Positions 21,397 through 33,070 are shown, numbered from the stretch's first letter. The stretch: 64,000 nt of DNA from Microvelia longipes (GCA_018340805.1 JACMZG010001870.1:50850118-50914117); one strand, 5' to 3'. Notes: generated by a model from the sequence alone, not told the origin. Program-made: numbers and translations.

Positions 21397-22395
21397 GGGT
21401 CTTTAGTGTGGCCACCAACGCCACGCTATATATATATACATATAAAAATAAATATATACATACATATATACAAATATAACAAGCATCAAGTATAACCTAT
21501 TTTTAGATTTTTCTAAATTTAAAAATTATTTTAAAGTACAAAGTATATTTTTAGCTTTCAGCAGTTGATTGAGGATTAAAGTTTTTATATAAAAGAATTG
21601 AAAATGTTAAAATAAAATGAAGGTGTTTCCTTTCGGCTGGGATGTGTCATTGGTTTTAAATATTGCCATGAGTCGAAAAACTTTTATTCAAACAATGCAG
21701 ATATTTCGAACAATAATTCTCCAGGACTTGTGTTCTAATAAATATATCACTACATAAAGCTTCAGATAAAGCACCAGGTAAGCTCTTTCACCGGGAAATT
21801 TAGTGCTTCTGAAAGCTTTTCCTGGCGTATCAAAAATATCTGAAACCCCAGATTGTAGTTAATAAATACGTCTGAACTATTCGTGAAATTATGACTTCGA
21901 ATCGAGATGTAAGCGAGAAAACTGACAAATTTTCCCTTCGGCTATAAATTGTATTAATAAATAAAACGTTTCCGTGTCAGAAGTTTAGGTCGAAATATCG
22001 CTGGCAGCGTTTTGAAAGACGATAAAATGAAGATTTTTTATGGTCGTATTTTTTGGTCGATACTACAAGGTATTTTAACATGGTCTTATTAATCCAAGAA
22101 GATTCAATAAAAATAGAATTAATTAAACAAAGAAATCAAACGAATAAAATAATAACACCAACAACATTATTAATCAAGCAAATAAAATAATAACAATTCG
22201 TTACAAGAAAAATGAATCAAGAATTATTATAATAACAACTGAATGGCGTTTGATTACTTAAAATCGAACAAGTAACAACTTTCATTTTTCTTAGATTTTA
22301 ACTCGAACTTAATATATCGGACAATAATTACTGTCTGGCGATAATTCGTTTTTACTATAGCTAGCAAAAGTATTACTTTTCTGTCTTGGCAATAA
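21397..22395. other. stretch without recognised features
   Basis: AT-rich sequence; no gene or shared repeat recognised. Confidence 0.4.
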
Positions 22396-22435
22396 AAGCG
22401 CACTTTACTGATTTTTTGAGTCAGTAAAGTACCTG
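22396..22435. repeat. short hairpin
   Basis: ACTTTACTGA and TCAGTAAAGT pair across a T-rich loop (about 22402-22431). It may mark the end of an unrecognised element just left of R5 copy 2. Confidence 0.5.
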
Positions 22436-22439
22436 TATT

Positions 22440-23527
22440 ACTGCTTTAAAAATAGTTATTTATGCGGTGCCATTCGTTGGCGCTCCAAATCGTTGGAGCT
22501 CCATGGAGCTCAAAACGATATGGAGCGCCAACAACTTGGAGCGCCAACGAATTGCCTGCACTTACATTTTCTCGCGTGATTTCTCTAAAAATCATAGACG
22601 CTCCAAGTCGTTGGCGCTCCAAGTTGTTGGCGCTCCATATCGTTGGAGCTCCATTTGAAATGGAGCTCGAACGATTTGGAGCGTCTATGAATTTTTAGAG
22701 AAATCACGCGAGAAAATGTAAGTGCAGGCAATTCGTTGGCGCTCCACATCGTTGGAGCCCCATATCGTTGGAGCTCCACTTTAAATGGAGCTCCAACGAT
22801 ATGGAGCGCCAACAACTTGGAGCGCCAACGAATTGGAGCGCAAATGATGGCGCGCGAACGAATGGTGCTCCAACAACTTGAAGCGCCAACGACTGGTACC
22901 CATTTATGCCATAAGGCTGAGAAGTGTGTCTTTATGTCACGGCAATTAGATTTACCGACGAGCGAAGCGAGTCGGGAAAAATTGCCAAGACATAAAGACA
23001 TTCTCAGCCGGATGGCATACACTATTTTTTTTGAGGTAGCAATCATTAAATAAAGCACTCATTAAAAAAAATCAAAAAATAGCACTCATTAAACTGCGCT
23101 ATATACTTAATTGAAAAAAAAACGTCCAATTATTATTAACTCCATATTATCGCCGTCAAGTAAATTCATCCATAGCTTCACACTTTTACTCAAAAATGTA
23201 AAAGCTTTACAAATTAATACACAAATATTGTCAATTAGAAAACCTTTTAAAACCGAAAAAAAAATAGTCTACGAACAAAAACAGAAACAAAATGAACGTT
23301 TTAAATAAATCTCATGACGTTTTACACAGATTGTTTTTTGAACACGCTACATTACAGTAATGGCGGCAATATATGAATTACTTTTACGTCCTAGGAGTTT
23401 TTTACATTCATTATTGTCCTCGGAGGTGAAAAGTACTAAATAACCTCCTATAACAATAATGATTGACTTCTCATCCTAAAAACGGTCCAATAAAGTGCTC
23501 AATTACGTACTACCTCAAAAAAAAATA
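22440..23527 (+). mobile_element. R5 element, copy 2, interrupted by R12
   Basis: Same sequence as 8407-8990 (hairpin with GACGAGCGAAGCGAGTC at 22908-23013, ATTTTTTTTGAGGTAG near 23022, inverse end near 23520) but split after AATAGTTATTTATG by R12. An extra short duplication of AGCACTCATTAAA lies near 23055-23095. Confidence 0.75.
22465..22901. mobile_element. R12, modular palindromic insertion element (437 bp)
   Basis: Bounded by a 7-bp duplication ATTTATG (22458-22464 and 22902-22908). Ends are inverted repeats: GGTGCCATTCGTTGGCGCTC on the left and, inverted, GGTACCAGTCGTTGGCGCT on the right. The body is built almost wholly from words such as GGAGCGCCAACGA, GGAGCTCC and TCGTTGGCGCTCC in both orientations, plus one inner inverted pair (22561-22600 with 22683-22722, containing TTCTCGCGTGATTTCTCT). 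The transcript would fold into many stacked hairpins. It is much richer in GC than its surroundings. The apparent proteins of 60-157 codons on both strands (repeats of ALHIVGAP type) are by-products of the repeat words. No transposase. Confidence 0.85.
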
Positions 23528-25287
23528 AATGAATGATCTCAGTCAGGCCTGGAATTAAACATTAAACGTTTAATTAGTTTAACTTTAAAATAAGTGTTTA
23601 GATTTGGATTAATAATGTAATCTTCAGTTACTAAAATTAGAAATCACTTGAAAAGAAATCAGATGCTTTTGCTCGAAATTAGAGCAAAGCTTTCTAAAAT
23701 AGGAGGGGGGGGGTATTAAATTTAACCCAGTATTAAAAAAATGCTTCGTGTAGGCGAAGGGTGGGGAGAGCTAAGGAAAGGGAAAATATAAAATTTCTTT
23801 TACATATTACCAGGTTAAAAAAAACAATTCTGCCAACTTTCGCTTTCCTAAAATTAATTTTTATTATCTATATTTTTCTTAGTAAAATTCCCTAAGACTT
23901 TCATTGTTTTACAAACAAAATATTTTTAAACCGGAGAAAATTTTATCTTGGGAGTTATTATTATTTTACAGGGAGGTCTAAGAATAAAAATACCTCAGCA
24001 GGTTAAACCCTAAGGTTTCTAGGGTTGGTAAAACCTAGGGCAGCGGTTCTAAAATTTCACGGCCTAGAGGGAGGGAGAAGGAAATTTCTACCTGAATTTC
24101 TGATAATTATAAGATTATGGTTAGAATGTAAATTACCAAAAGGAACTAACCCAATGTTGTTGGGCCATAAAGAGGGAGGTGTTTTTTAGGGGGGGGAGGG
24201 AGGGGAGTCTGACCAAGCATAGACAAAGGCTTCATGTTTTTAGGAAATATATTCTTACTTTTATTTCCCAACATCACCGTCTAAAATTTTCCGATAAAAA
24301 CTCGTTAAAAACAGTTTTATTTTTGTAGTAACAGGAATTTGCCTGCTATGCGGAGCTCAATGCAATAACAGACCTTGTTTCCCTAATGTTTTCAAATAAG
24401 AATAGTTTCGTGCTTGACAGTTTATTTCTTTAGAATAAACTAGACTAGCATATCTTAGTCTAGTCAACGAACGTTTTTTGCCAAATTTTAAATTGTTACG
24501 TTATTATTTTAAAAATCTGTTCGGACGTGTTTAATGGTGCTGAGAAAAATAGTCTTTTGATTTAATAAAATTTCAGAATAGAAAATAGGATCATCTATAT
24601 TAAAATAAGTACCAGAAATTAGAGTTTTAAATAATAATTTATATTTTGTTGTTTGAATGAGATGATAACCTAATTTAGTAAAAAGACACTTGAAATATTA
24701 CCCGAGGAAAGTCTAGAAGCACTCCGGGTAATTTGCTTCAAATTTCCCATTTGAGTGGCATCTTAATTTAACCTTCTTTATTTACATTTTTATTTTCTTT
24801 TATATTTCCCCCCAATTACCCAAATAGAAAGTAAATAAAAATGCAGGAAATTCGCTCTTCTGCGTTTCTTTAACGTGCCTTTTAAATATGCGCTATTTCT
24901 AAGGATTGTGTACGTAAAGGCGGGGCCAGAAATAGGCGTGTCTTAATACAAATTTGATTTTAAATGTTGGAGATTTCACTAGTAAAACCAAAGGGGAGCA
25001 TAAAGACAAAAAAGGTCGCCACCGTTTTCAAGGTAAATAGATGGGCCTGGGACAAAATGTCAATATAGAGTTTAAAAGTATGGGAGAAGCGTATAATGTT
25101 TGTGTTTATCTCTCTTAAGGTCTAACACGCTTAATGTCAACATACTTTAATTCTAGCAATTTTTAGATTCAATTTCTAGATTCATAACTTTATAATCTTA
25201 AACAAGGTTAGAATAACATTAAATATGTACAATTAACTACTACACAATAATAAAGAACTAAAACTTTACTCGACAAGTTTATAACCT
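23528..25287. other. long stretch without recognised genes
   Basis: AT-rich DNA with G runs at 23703-23713 and 24189-24207 (GGGGGGGGAGGGAGGGG, a G-quadruplex-type motif). I see no coding domain, RNA or shared repeat. Confidence 0.4.
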
Positions 25288-25604
25288 GACGATAGGAAAG
25301 ATGTAGTAGTGCTACAAATGCCCGAAGGAGTAGTGGTGGGGGTTGATAGGAAGGATGTAGTAGTGCTACAAATGCCCGAAGGAGTAGTGGTGGGGTGATA
25401 GGAAGGATGTAGTAGTGCTACAAATGCCCGAAGGAGTAGTGGTGGGGTTGATAGGAAGGATGTAGTAGTGCTATCCGAAGGAGTAGTGTGGGGTTGATAG
25501 AAGGATGTAGTAGTGCTACAAATGCCCAAGGAGTAGTGGTGGGGGTTGATAGGAAGGATGTAGTAATGCTACAAATGCCCGAAGGAGTAGGGGGGGGGTT
25601 CACT
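25288..25604 (-). repeat. 52-54-bp minisatellite, 6 copies
   Basis: Unit contains GATAGGAAGGATGTAGTAGT, GCTACAAATGCCCGAAGGAG and TAGTGGTGGGG. Two units have internal deletions. Open frames (Pro/Thr/Ser-rich on the minus strand) are artefacts. Confidence 0.9.
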
Positions 25605-25656
25605 TTTTATATTGTGAAGGCCTGATATGTTCCTTCCCCTTTATATAAGTTCCTTG

Positions 25657-26174
25657 AGTAAAACCAAGGATCTTGAATAAAGGAGATAACGCACTAAGTC
25701 GATTTACCATACAAAATAGTGACCCCATCGAAAACCAAAAAATAGAGAGAATTCAACACGAAACTCACGTCAAAAACTAATTGCACATGCTTGGTACAAA
25801 TTGCGCATGCTTAATATCTTATAACAGCGCAGGTCTTACATTTTAGAGGCAAACTTACCTCCATGGTTCCCATTGTTTATTGCTTGAGAAGGTTATAACA
25901 AAACACGCTTAAATTATCACTCACTGAAGTGGCAAAGCATAGTGCAAAATTTAAAATTAAAGAAGCACAAATGACTTAAGAAGCACCACAAATGTAACAA
26001 TCACGAAAAGCACAGAAGAAAGTTAAGAAGCAAACTCGACAACCTTGCTACATAACCTGCATTTAGCGCCTTTTTTCATTATAACCAAGGGGAAGGTAAG
26101 TTTGCTCCTATTTCTCTATCTCAGAAATGTTCCTTAAAGCGTCATCCCATTTATTCAAGATCCTTGAGTAAAAC
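25657..26174 (-). mobile_element. R9, hAT-like non-autonomous transposon, copy 1
   Basis: The element (25665-26166, 502 bp) has 28-bp terminal inverted repeats beginning CAAGGATCTTGAATAAAGG and ending CTTTATTCAAGATCCTTG-like. It is flanked by an exact 8-bp duplication AGTAAAAC (25657-25664 and 26167-26174). An 8-bp target duplication and CA-starting ends are hallmarks of the hAT superfamily. No transposase is encoded. The interior is shared, in the opposite orientation, with 29303-29771. Confidence 0.85.
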
Positions 26175-26721
26175 CCAAAGAATCGGAGATTTATTGTTTC
26201 GGACAAGAAAAAGTTAGTTCCTAAGCCAGTTAACAGGAGTGCTAGTCTGTAATATTCTGTCTGACTCTCGTATTCCTTCTGACATTCTATAACTATTATA
26301 TTCTTTGGTCAAACCCTTAACTGTGATTTACAATTTACCCTTGTATGCCTTAATATATGAAGGATATGGATTTCTCTTTTCTTATATTCTCAGTGAAAAC
26401 AGGAAATAGGATTCGAACCTCGGCCGCATCAGGCATAACGTGTTCAGCGGAATTCGGGAAGTGATAAACAGCAGTATATTATAAGATATATGACACCTAA
26501 GACGCCTTGCACACCACAACTTCAAGGGGAGACACTGTATTGTCTTTTGATTGATGAATTAACTCTACCGTCAACCCATTTACCTCTTTTTTGCCCTTTT
26601 AATTTAGCTACGTTTATTCGCATAACTTTGGGTTAGCTTCACTCGTTTTCATAATATGAAATTTACCTAATTTATATTTGTAGGACGACTTCGGACTCGC
26701 TTTGCTCATTCTCAGACAGTA
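26175..26721. other. spacer with a tRNA-like fragment and an R3 head fragment
   Basis: At 26410-26422, GGATTCGAACCTC is a reversed B box, perhaps the remnant of a minus-strand SINE head, with no clear A box. At 26690-26718, CTTCGGACTCGCTTTGCTCA matches the R3 head. Confidence 0.4.
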
Positions 26722-26725
26722 TAAT

Positions 26726-26781
<56 letters not shown>
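26722..26781. repeat. (AT)n microsatellite
   Basis: Pure AT dinucleotide tract directly before the LINE fragment. Confidence 0.95.
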
Positions 26782-26783
<2 letters not shown>

Positions 26784-26784
26784 C

Positions 26785-27230
26785 AAGTTTTGAAAATTGT
26801 TTACTTCTCTAACTTTGAGAGCAGATTGCGATACGGATTAAGACTGTGGGGCTCTTGCTCATCAACTAAAGATGTTTTTCTGCTACAAAAAAGAGCTATC
26901 CGTATACTAGAGGGAGTTAAACAAATAGAAACTGCAAACCTCTCTTTGTCAAATGGAAATTATGACAGTCTATGGCTTAAATATATGGAATGTTTAAAGC
27001 ATATTTTGAGGAATTTGGGCTCTAACAAAAACAAAGTGATGTCCATTACTACGAAACTAGGAAGGGTTGTGACTTCAAACTACCATCAGTAAGAAACTTA
27101 ATAAACCTACAAAGGTCCTAGTTTCATGGAAATAAAAATATATAATCACCTACCAGATGGTATAAGAGCTCTAAAACCTCAAAAATGCTTAAACAAAGTC
27201 AAAGAAGTATTATTGCTTAATCCTATGTAA
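26785..27230 (+). pseudogene. non-LTR retrotransposon reverse transcriptase C-terminus
   Basis: The frame to 27092 reads FSNFESRLRYGLRLWGSCSS and then KDVFLLQKRAIRILEG, the thumb region found in Jockey/CR1-type LINE proteins. A frameshift near 27075 passes to LPSVRNLINLQRS and a second returns to the first frame, giving KIYNHLPDGIRALKP and a stop at 27228-27230, the usual ORF2 ending. The 3' UTR runs to an (AT)n tail at 27360. The copy is 5'-truncated and frameshifted, hence inactive. Confidence 0.85.
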
Positions 27231-27357
27231 TTTGAACTTTAATAATTTGTAATTTTTTCATTTTTTCTTTTTTTTTCTCATTGTAATGTAAAGTGAATTT
27301 TTTGTCTAAAACCTAGAATTGCTTGTAAAATTTGATGGTTGTAAAATTAAATATAAA

Positions 27358-27460
27358 TTATATATATATATATATATATATAATATAATAATATTATATA
27401 TTATATATATACATATATATAATATATATATTATATATATATTATATATATATAAATATG

Positions 27461-27494
<34 letters not shown>

Positions 27495-27626
27495 ATATTA
27501 TATTATATATATATATATTCTCTTGATTCAAATAATGTACTGACAAAATTTGACAAATAAAATAAAATTAAAATAAATAGATCAGTGATCGCCAACAATA
27601 TATATAATTAATATTAATATATATAT

Positions 27627-27663
<37 letters not shown>

Positions 27664-27665
27664 TA
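27358..27665. repeat. (AT)n tracts
   Basis: Irregular AT tracts at 27358-27520 and 27600-27665, separated by 80 bp of AT-rich sequence. The first follows the LINE 3' UTR and may be its tail. Confidence 0.9.
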
Positions 27666-27832
27666 AGTATTCTTCATTTATATACATAAATCAACATCAA
27701 TATAACAAAAAAACAACAATACAAATATTTAATTATGGAAAAATTTGATAACAAGTAAAAAATAATCTTACAGGTCTATTCTCCTTAAATAAGACTAGAG
27801 CCTTGTGGCAAGGAGAAGAGTGGCTCTAATTG

Positions 27833-28105
27833 TCTTATCTACAGGGCTTTTGTATTGTCAATCTACAGGGCTTTTGTAATTGTCATTATCTACAGGGGCT
27901 TTTGTAATTGTCTTATCTACAGGGGCTTTGTAATTGTCTTATCTACAGGGGCTTTTGTAATTGTCTTATCTACAGGGGGCTTTGTAATTGTCTTATCACA
28001 GGGGGCTTTTGTACTTGTCCTTTATCTACAGGGGGCTTTTTGTAATTGTCTTATCTGTCAGGGCTGCTTTTTTTAAATTGTCTTATCTACAGGGCTTTTG
28101 CCATA
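27833..28105 (+). repeat. 27-bp minisatellite, about 10 copies
   Basis: Unit TTATCTACAGGGGCTTTTGT plus AATTGTC. Copies differ mainly by 1-2 base length changes in the G run and spacer. Confidence 0.9.
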
Positions 28106-29004
28106 ACTGCTTCATATAAAATTCCTGTATGTTGCCAAAACTCTAATTTACCCATCTATTAATTTGTCATTAATTATGTTCAAAATTAAATAATGGTAGA
28201 AATAAATAAATAAAATAATAATTATTATTGAAGTTATAATAAAATAATATGATATGTTGAAAACATGCATTTTTTTTTGGTTTTTAGCATGGATTTTTAT
28301 TTTTTTTACTTTTATTTAAATTTTAAGGTATATTACACACATGTAACACTCTTTACATATGCATGTATACTTGTATACTTAACATAAATAAGTGTATACG
28401 TACAAACCTCACACAACAAAACTCACATTCATACAGAGATATTAATAATAGAAATTTATTTATAGTTTTTTAAGATTATTTAAAACATTGAATGAAAATT
28501 ATATATATATATATAGTTGTTAATCTCTACCAAAATATATTTCTAATGTATCTAATTAAAATGATTAAATACTTGCTAACAATAAATGTTAATAATCACA
28601 TTATTTGCTCAATTAAAATAGTTTGATTTGCTTTTTGAATTCTCTTTATATGTTCTTTATATGTTCAATACTTTAGTCTAAGTTTAAACTTCTATGATCA
28701 GAGTGTCATTACGACCCACCTACAAGTAGACCAACTTGTCAATGTGCTCATACTTTAGTTCCAGCCAAATATCTATTAAACCTTATTTCTGTTAATTTTA
28801 AAGGTGATTTTGAAAAAATTAATCAGATAAAACCTTGATTGAATAATACATGCCATAATAGACAGTTTGATATCGCTTGTTTTATCAGTTACTGGCTCTC
28901 AGTTAATGTATCTTTGGTGGACTATAATCCAGTGATATGGAAAGAAAAACACGCCAGGTATGGTTAGTGTGATTTCATTTCGTAACGCTAAACAAGAGTA
29001 TAAA
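28106..29004. other. stretch without recognised features
   Basis: Very AT-rich, no coding or shared repeat signature seen. Confidence 0.4.
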
Positions 29005-29231
29005 ATTAAAAATAAAATGCCCGTTTTAGGCCTTTCGGCCCATCAGGTATTCACCCTGCGGGGAAATAAACCTTCAGTGGGTTGCATCTACTACCACTCT
29101 AAGAATTAATTAAGTTGGCGAAATCATTTTAATGCAAAACTATTCATAAAATCTTAGAGCATTAGCCGGGCTGCGAACCCGGACCTTAGTGCCGAAATCG
29201 AACGCCTTTACGATCACGCCACGGAGGCGAC
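29005..29231 (-). mobile_element. tRNA-derived SINE (family S-A), full-length
   Basis: On the minus strand the head GCCTCCGTGGCGTGATCGTA (A box) leads to CCGGGTTCGCAGCCCGG, a T stem with B box GGTTCGCAGCC. A body with GGCGAAATC-type inner motif, CCCCGCAGGG and CCTGATGGGCC follows, and the unit ends with the hairpin GGGCCGAAAGGCCT and the tail ACGGGCAT. Related copies at 47959-48212 and 49001-49178. It would be transcribed by Pol III and mobilised by a LINE enzyme. Confidence 0.85.
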
Positions 29232-29302
29232 TAAACAAGATATAAGATGGAGTGTATAAGTGAGCAAGGACTCATCAGAAGACACGAAGAACATTTCGAT
29301 GG

Positions 29303-29771
29303 AGATGATAGATCTGAATAAAGGAGAGACGCATAAGAAAACTTTTTCTGACCCATAGACGTTGTATGAGATAGACAAATGGAGATTACCATTCCTTGTT
29401 TATAACGAATAAAGTGCGCGAAACAAAGTTATGTATGAATGATAAGTCGAGTTGCTTCCTCAATTTCTCTCTGGCTTGCCAAGTAAATTAAAGTCCAAAC
29501 AGTAAATAAAATAAAAGATATTTTACTTTTTACTATTGTTTATAAACCTTTCTCAATAGCAAACAACAGGAAACCATCGAGAGGTAAGTTTGCCTATAAA
29601 AGTTTAGGACCTGCGCAGTTTATGTAATGATTGTAAGCATTCGCAGGTTGTTTTCATGTGTTTTGTCATAGTTCTTCTCCATTATCAATGTTCTAGATTG
29701 GTGGTCACTTCGTTACGACGGTAAAATCGACTGAGTCTTTCATCCCTTTATTCAAAGATCCCTTGATGGAA
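29303..29771 (+). mobile_element. R9 hAT-like element, copy 2
   Basis: Left end GATCTGAATAAAGGAGAGAC, right end CCCTTTATTCAAAGATCCCT. The interior (GAGATAGACAAATGGAG, GAGGTAAGTTTGCCT, GACCTGCGCAG) matches copy 1 on its minus strand. Ends are less well kept and no clean 8-bp duplication is seen. Confidence 0.7.
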
Positions 29772-29874
29772 TGGCATCGAATTCAAGAAGAAACTCCCTC
29801 TCCCCCCTCTTCCTCTCTTCCCCTTTCATAGATATAGAATCAGACAAAAGGAAGTACGAGAGCCATAGAGATAT

Positions 29875-30179
29875 ATTACTAGAGGGCCCTATTGGTTGAA
29901 TTTATTTAACATTGAAAAAATAACCTGACTCCCTTCGACCTATTTATATAAACAAATGAACAGAACCAAAATTACAGTAAATTATACAGTATAACGTTTA
30001 AAAACAAATCAAAACACAAAAATGTGCAAGAAGCCGAAAAACAATTGATTATATTATAACCTTTAACTCACTCTTGGAAGTGAGGTACCACAGAGCCCCT
30101 GAGAGCCCCCTCAATGATGTTTCAACCTCTTAATGTATGAGATAGGGGCTATGCCCCCTCGTAGTATATTATCTCTATG
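29875..30179. mobile_element. R4 MITE, copy 3 (305 bp)
   Basis: Terminal repeats CATAGAGATATATTACTAGA and GTAGTATATTATCTCTATG. The body is the reverse complement of copies 1-2 (ACAGAGCCCCTGAGAGCCCC). Confidence 0.85.
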
Positions 30180-30219
30180 ATGAGAGCGTCAAGTTCATAA
30201 AGCAAGCAAATATTGCTTG

Positions 30220-30830
30220 TTCTGATTGTGCTTGTACTGGCTTAAACTAATAGTCACAGAAGGTTATATTGATTGATTCACCAATCTTGTAGTTTATATC
30301 TTACTCCAGAGCTTTCTGACAAAACATAGTTCATACTTGGCTGATTGGTTAACTGATAAAACATATAGAAGTTACTATACCAACAATCAGCTAGATAATG
30401 TAATTGCTTACCACTCCATTCTCTTTGATGACAAAAGCATTAAGTAAATGCTGGTTCTTGATTGGTTTAAACTGATAAATATAGAAGTTACTTATATCAA
30501 CCAATCAAGCTATAATGTAATTGCTTACCATCCAGTTCTCTTATGACAAAAGCATAAGTTAAATCTTGGTTCTGATTGTTAAACTATAAATTATAGAAGT
30601 TACTATATCAACCAATCAGCTTGATATGTAATTGCTTACCAATCAGTTCTCTGATGACAAAGCCATAATTAAATGCTTGTTCTGATTGGTTAAACTGATA
30701 CATATAAGAAGTTACTTATATCAACCCAATCAGCTTTATTATGTAATTGTTTACCCTCTAGATCCTCGTGCTGACAAAGCATAAGTTAAACACTTGGTTA
30801 TGATTGGTTAAACTAATAGAGGTAAGTTAC
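30220..30830 (+). repeat. 115-bp degenerate tandem array, about 5 copies
   Basis: Each unit contains TTCTGATTGGTTAAACTGAT, AGAAGTTACT, ATATCAACCAATCAGCT and TGTAATTGCTTACC, then ATGACAAAAGCATAAGTTAA. Every unit carries a head-to-head ATTGG..CCAAT pair, i.e. CCAAT boxes. Units are diverged and carry many small indels. Confidence 0.8.
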
Positions 30831-31202
30831 ATAATAACAAGCCAGGCTTGTTTACCCTTTGGGCGAATTCTTTCTTATTGACTTACGATTGTAAATGTAC
30901 GACTGAATTAAGGAAACTGAAAATATTTTAATCCCTTACAAATATACTAATTAAAGAGAGATTAAAAACTCAATGTATTTCAATAAGAAACATTTTCCAC
31001 TGATCATTACTATAACTAAATAAAACTGCGTACCGAGTTCCATAATCCAGTCAAATAATTTTTTGCTTACCTGCAACACCAAATAAAATTGAATTTGAAA
31101 TAAACATATAACTAACGAAATAATTAAATAATATAATTTACTCACCTAGAGTTTAAAAACTGAGACTAAAGTCTATGCGGAATATTTCCTCGGAATTCTT
31201 AG
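30831..31202. other. spacer, nothing recognised
   Basis: No gene or shared repeat; a 64-codon minus-strand frame has no recognised content. Confidence 0.4.
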
Positions 31203-31417
31203 GCACCCGAAGACGATTAGCAGTCTGTTAACAGGACGATAGCACAGTCTGTTAAACAGGACGATAGCATCTGTTAACAGGACGATAGCAGTCTGTACAG
31301 TGACGGCAGCAGTCTGTTAACAGGACGATAGCAGTCTGTTAACAGGAGATAGCAGTCTGTAACAGACGATAGCAGCTGTTAACAGGACGATAGCAGTCTG
31401 TAACAGGACGATAGCAG
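31203..31417 (+). repeat. 22-bp minisatellite running into the gap
   Basis: Unit AGTCTGTTAACAGGACGATA plus GC, about ten copies with many single-base deletions, cut off by the N run. Confidence 0.9.
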
Positions 31418-32417
31418 NNNNNNNNNNNNNNNNNNNNNNNNNNNNNNNNNNNNNNNNNNNNNNNNNNNNNNNNNNNNNNNNNNNNNNNNNNNNNNNNNNN
31501 NNNNNNNNNNNNNNNNNNNNNNNNNNNNNNNNNNNNNNNNNNNNNNNNNNNNNNNNNNNNNNNNNNNNNNNNNNNNNNNNNNNNNNNNNNNNNNNNNNNN
31601 NNNNNNNNNNNNNNNNNNNNNNNNNNNNNNNNNNNNNNNNNNNNNNNNNNNNNNNNNNNNNNNNNNNNNNNNNNNNNNNNNNNNNNNNNNNNNNNNNNNN
31701 NNNNNNNNNNNNNNNNNNNNNNNNNNNNNNNNNNNNNNNNNNNNNNNNNNNNNNNNNNNNNNNNNNNNNNNNNNNNNNNNNNNNNNNNNNNNNNNNNNNN
31801 NNNNNNNNNNNNNNNNNNNNNNNNNNNNNNNNNNNNNNNNNNNNNNNNNNNNNNNNNNNNNNNNNNNNNNNNNNNNNNNNNNNNNNNNNNNNNNNNNNNN
31901 NNNNNNNNNNNNNNNNNNNNNNNNNNNNNNNNNNNNNNNNNNNNNNNNNNNNNNNNNNNNNNNNNNNNNNNNNNNNNNNNNNNNNNNNNNNNNNNNNNNN
32001 NNNNNNNNNNNNNNNNNNNNNNNNNNNNNNNNNNNNNNNNNNNNNNNNNNNNNNNNNNNNNNNNNNNNNNNNNNNNNNNNNNNNNNNNNNNNNNNNNNNN
32101 NNNNNNNNNNNNNNNNNNNNNNNNNNNNNNNNNNNNNNNNNNNNNNNNNNNNNNNNNNNNNNNNNNNNNNNNNNNNNNNNNNNNNNNNNNNNNNNNNNNN
32201 NNNNNNNNNNNNNNNNNNNNNNNNNNNNNNNNNNNNNNNNNNNNNNNNNNNNNNNNNNNNNNNNNNNNNNNNNNNNNNNNNNNNNNNNNNNNNNNNNNNN
32301 NNNNNNNNNNNNNNNNNNNNNNNNNNNNNNNNNNNNNNNNNNNNNNNNNNNNNNNNNNNNNNNNNNNNNNNNNNNNNNNNNNNNNNNNNNNNNNNNNNNN
32401 NNNNNNNNNNNNNNNNN
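31418..32417. other. assembly gap (1000 N)
   Basis: Exactly 1000 N. The round number indicates a placeholder of unknown true size. Minisatellites on both sides explain why assembly failed here. Confidence 0.98.
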
Positions 32418-33070
32418 TGTGAGGATGTAGGTATTTACGTATGGATGTGTTGATGTAAGATTAGATAGATGTATTTATGTATCTATTGACGAATGAATGT
32501 GAGGATGTAGGTATTTCGTATGGATAGGTTGATATAAGGTTAGATAGATGTATTTATGCATCTATGAAGTATATGAATAAGTTAATTAGATAGATGTATT
32601 CATGTATTTATTTACGTAGGGATGTGAGGATGTAGGTATTTACGTATGGATGTGTTGATGTAAGTTTAGATAGATGTGTATTTTAATGAATGGATGTGTG
32701 GATGTAGGTATTTACGTATAGATATGTTGATGTAAGATTAGATAGATGTATTTATGTATCTATTGACGAATGAATGTAAGGATGTAGGTATTTCGTATGG
32801 ATAGGTTGATATAAGGTTAGATAGATGTATTTATGCATCTATGAAGTATATATTTACGTATAGATGTGTGGAAGTATGTATTTACATATGGATTTGTGGA
32901 AGTATGTATTTACGTATGGATGTGTGCAAGTATATATTTACGTATATATGTGTGGAAGTATGTATTTACGTATGGATGTGTGGAAGTATGTATTTACATG
33001 TGGATGAGTGAAAGTAAGTATTTACGTATGGATGTGTGGAAGTATGTATTTACGTATGGATGTGTTATTA
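32418..33070 (+). repeat. nested tandem array (278-bp period, then 27-28-bp units)
   Basis: Words such as GGATGTAGGTATTTACGTAT, GATGTGTTGATGTAAG and AGATAGATGTATTTATG repeat. A block starting at 32424 recurs at 32702, giving a higher-order period of about 278 bp. From 32849 the array turns into simple 27-28-bp units (TATTTACGTATGGATGTGTG plus GAAGTATG). The 73-codon open frame is an artefact. Confidence 0.9.

Noticed and set aside
22462..23058. Proteins of 60-157 residues with repeated GAP/WSS/ALHIV words
   Set aside because: They read through the palindromic words of R12 on both strands in several frames; no domain, and the frames cross the R12/R5 border.
29161..29231. Possible functional tRNA gene
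   Set aside because: A and B boxes and the T stem are good, but the acceptor stem does not close and a SINE body with tail follows.
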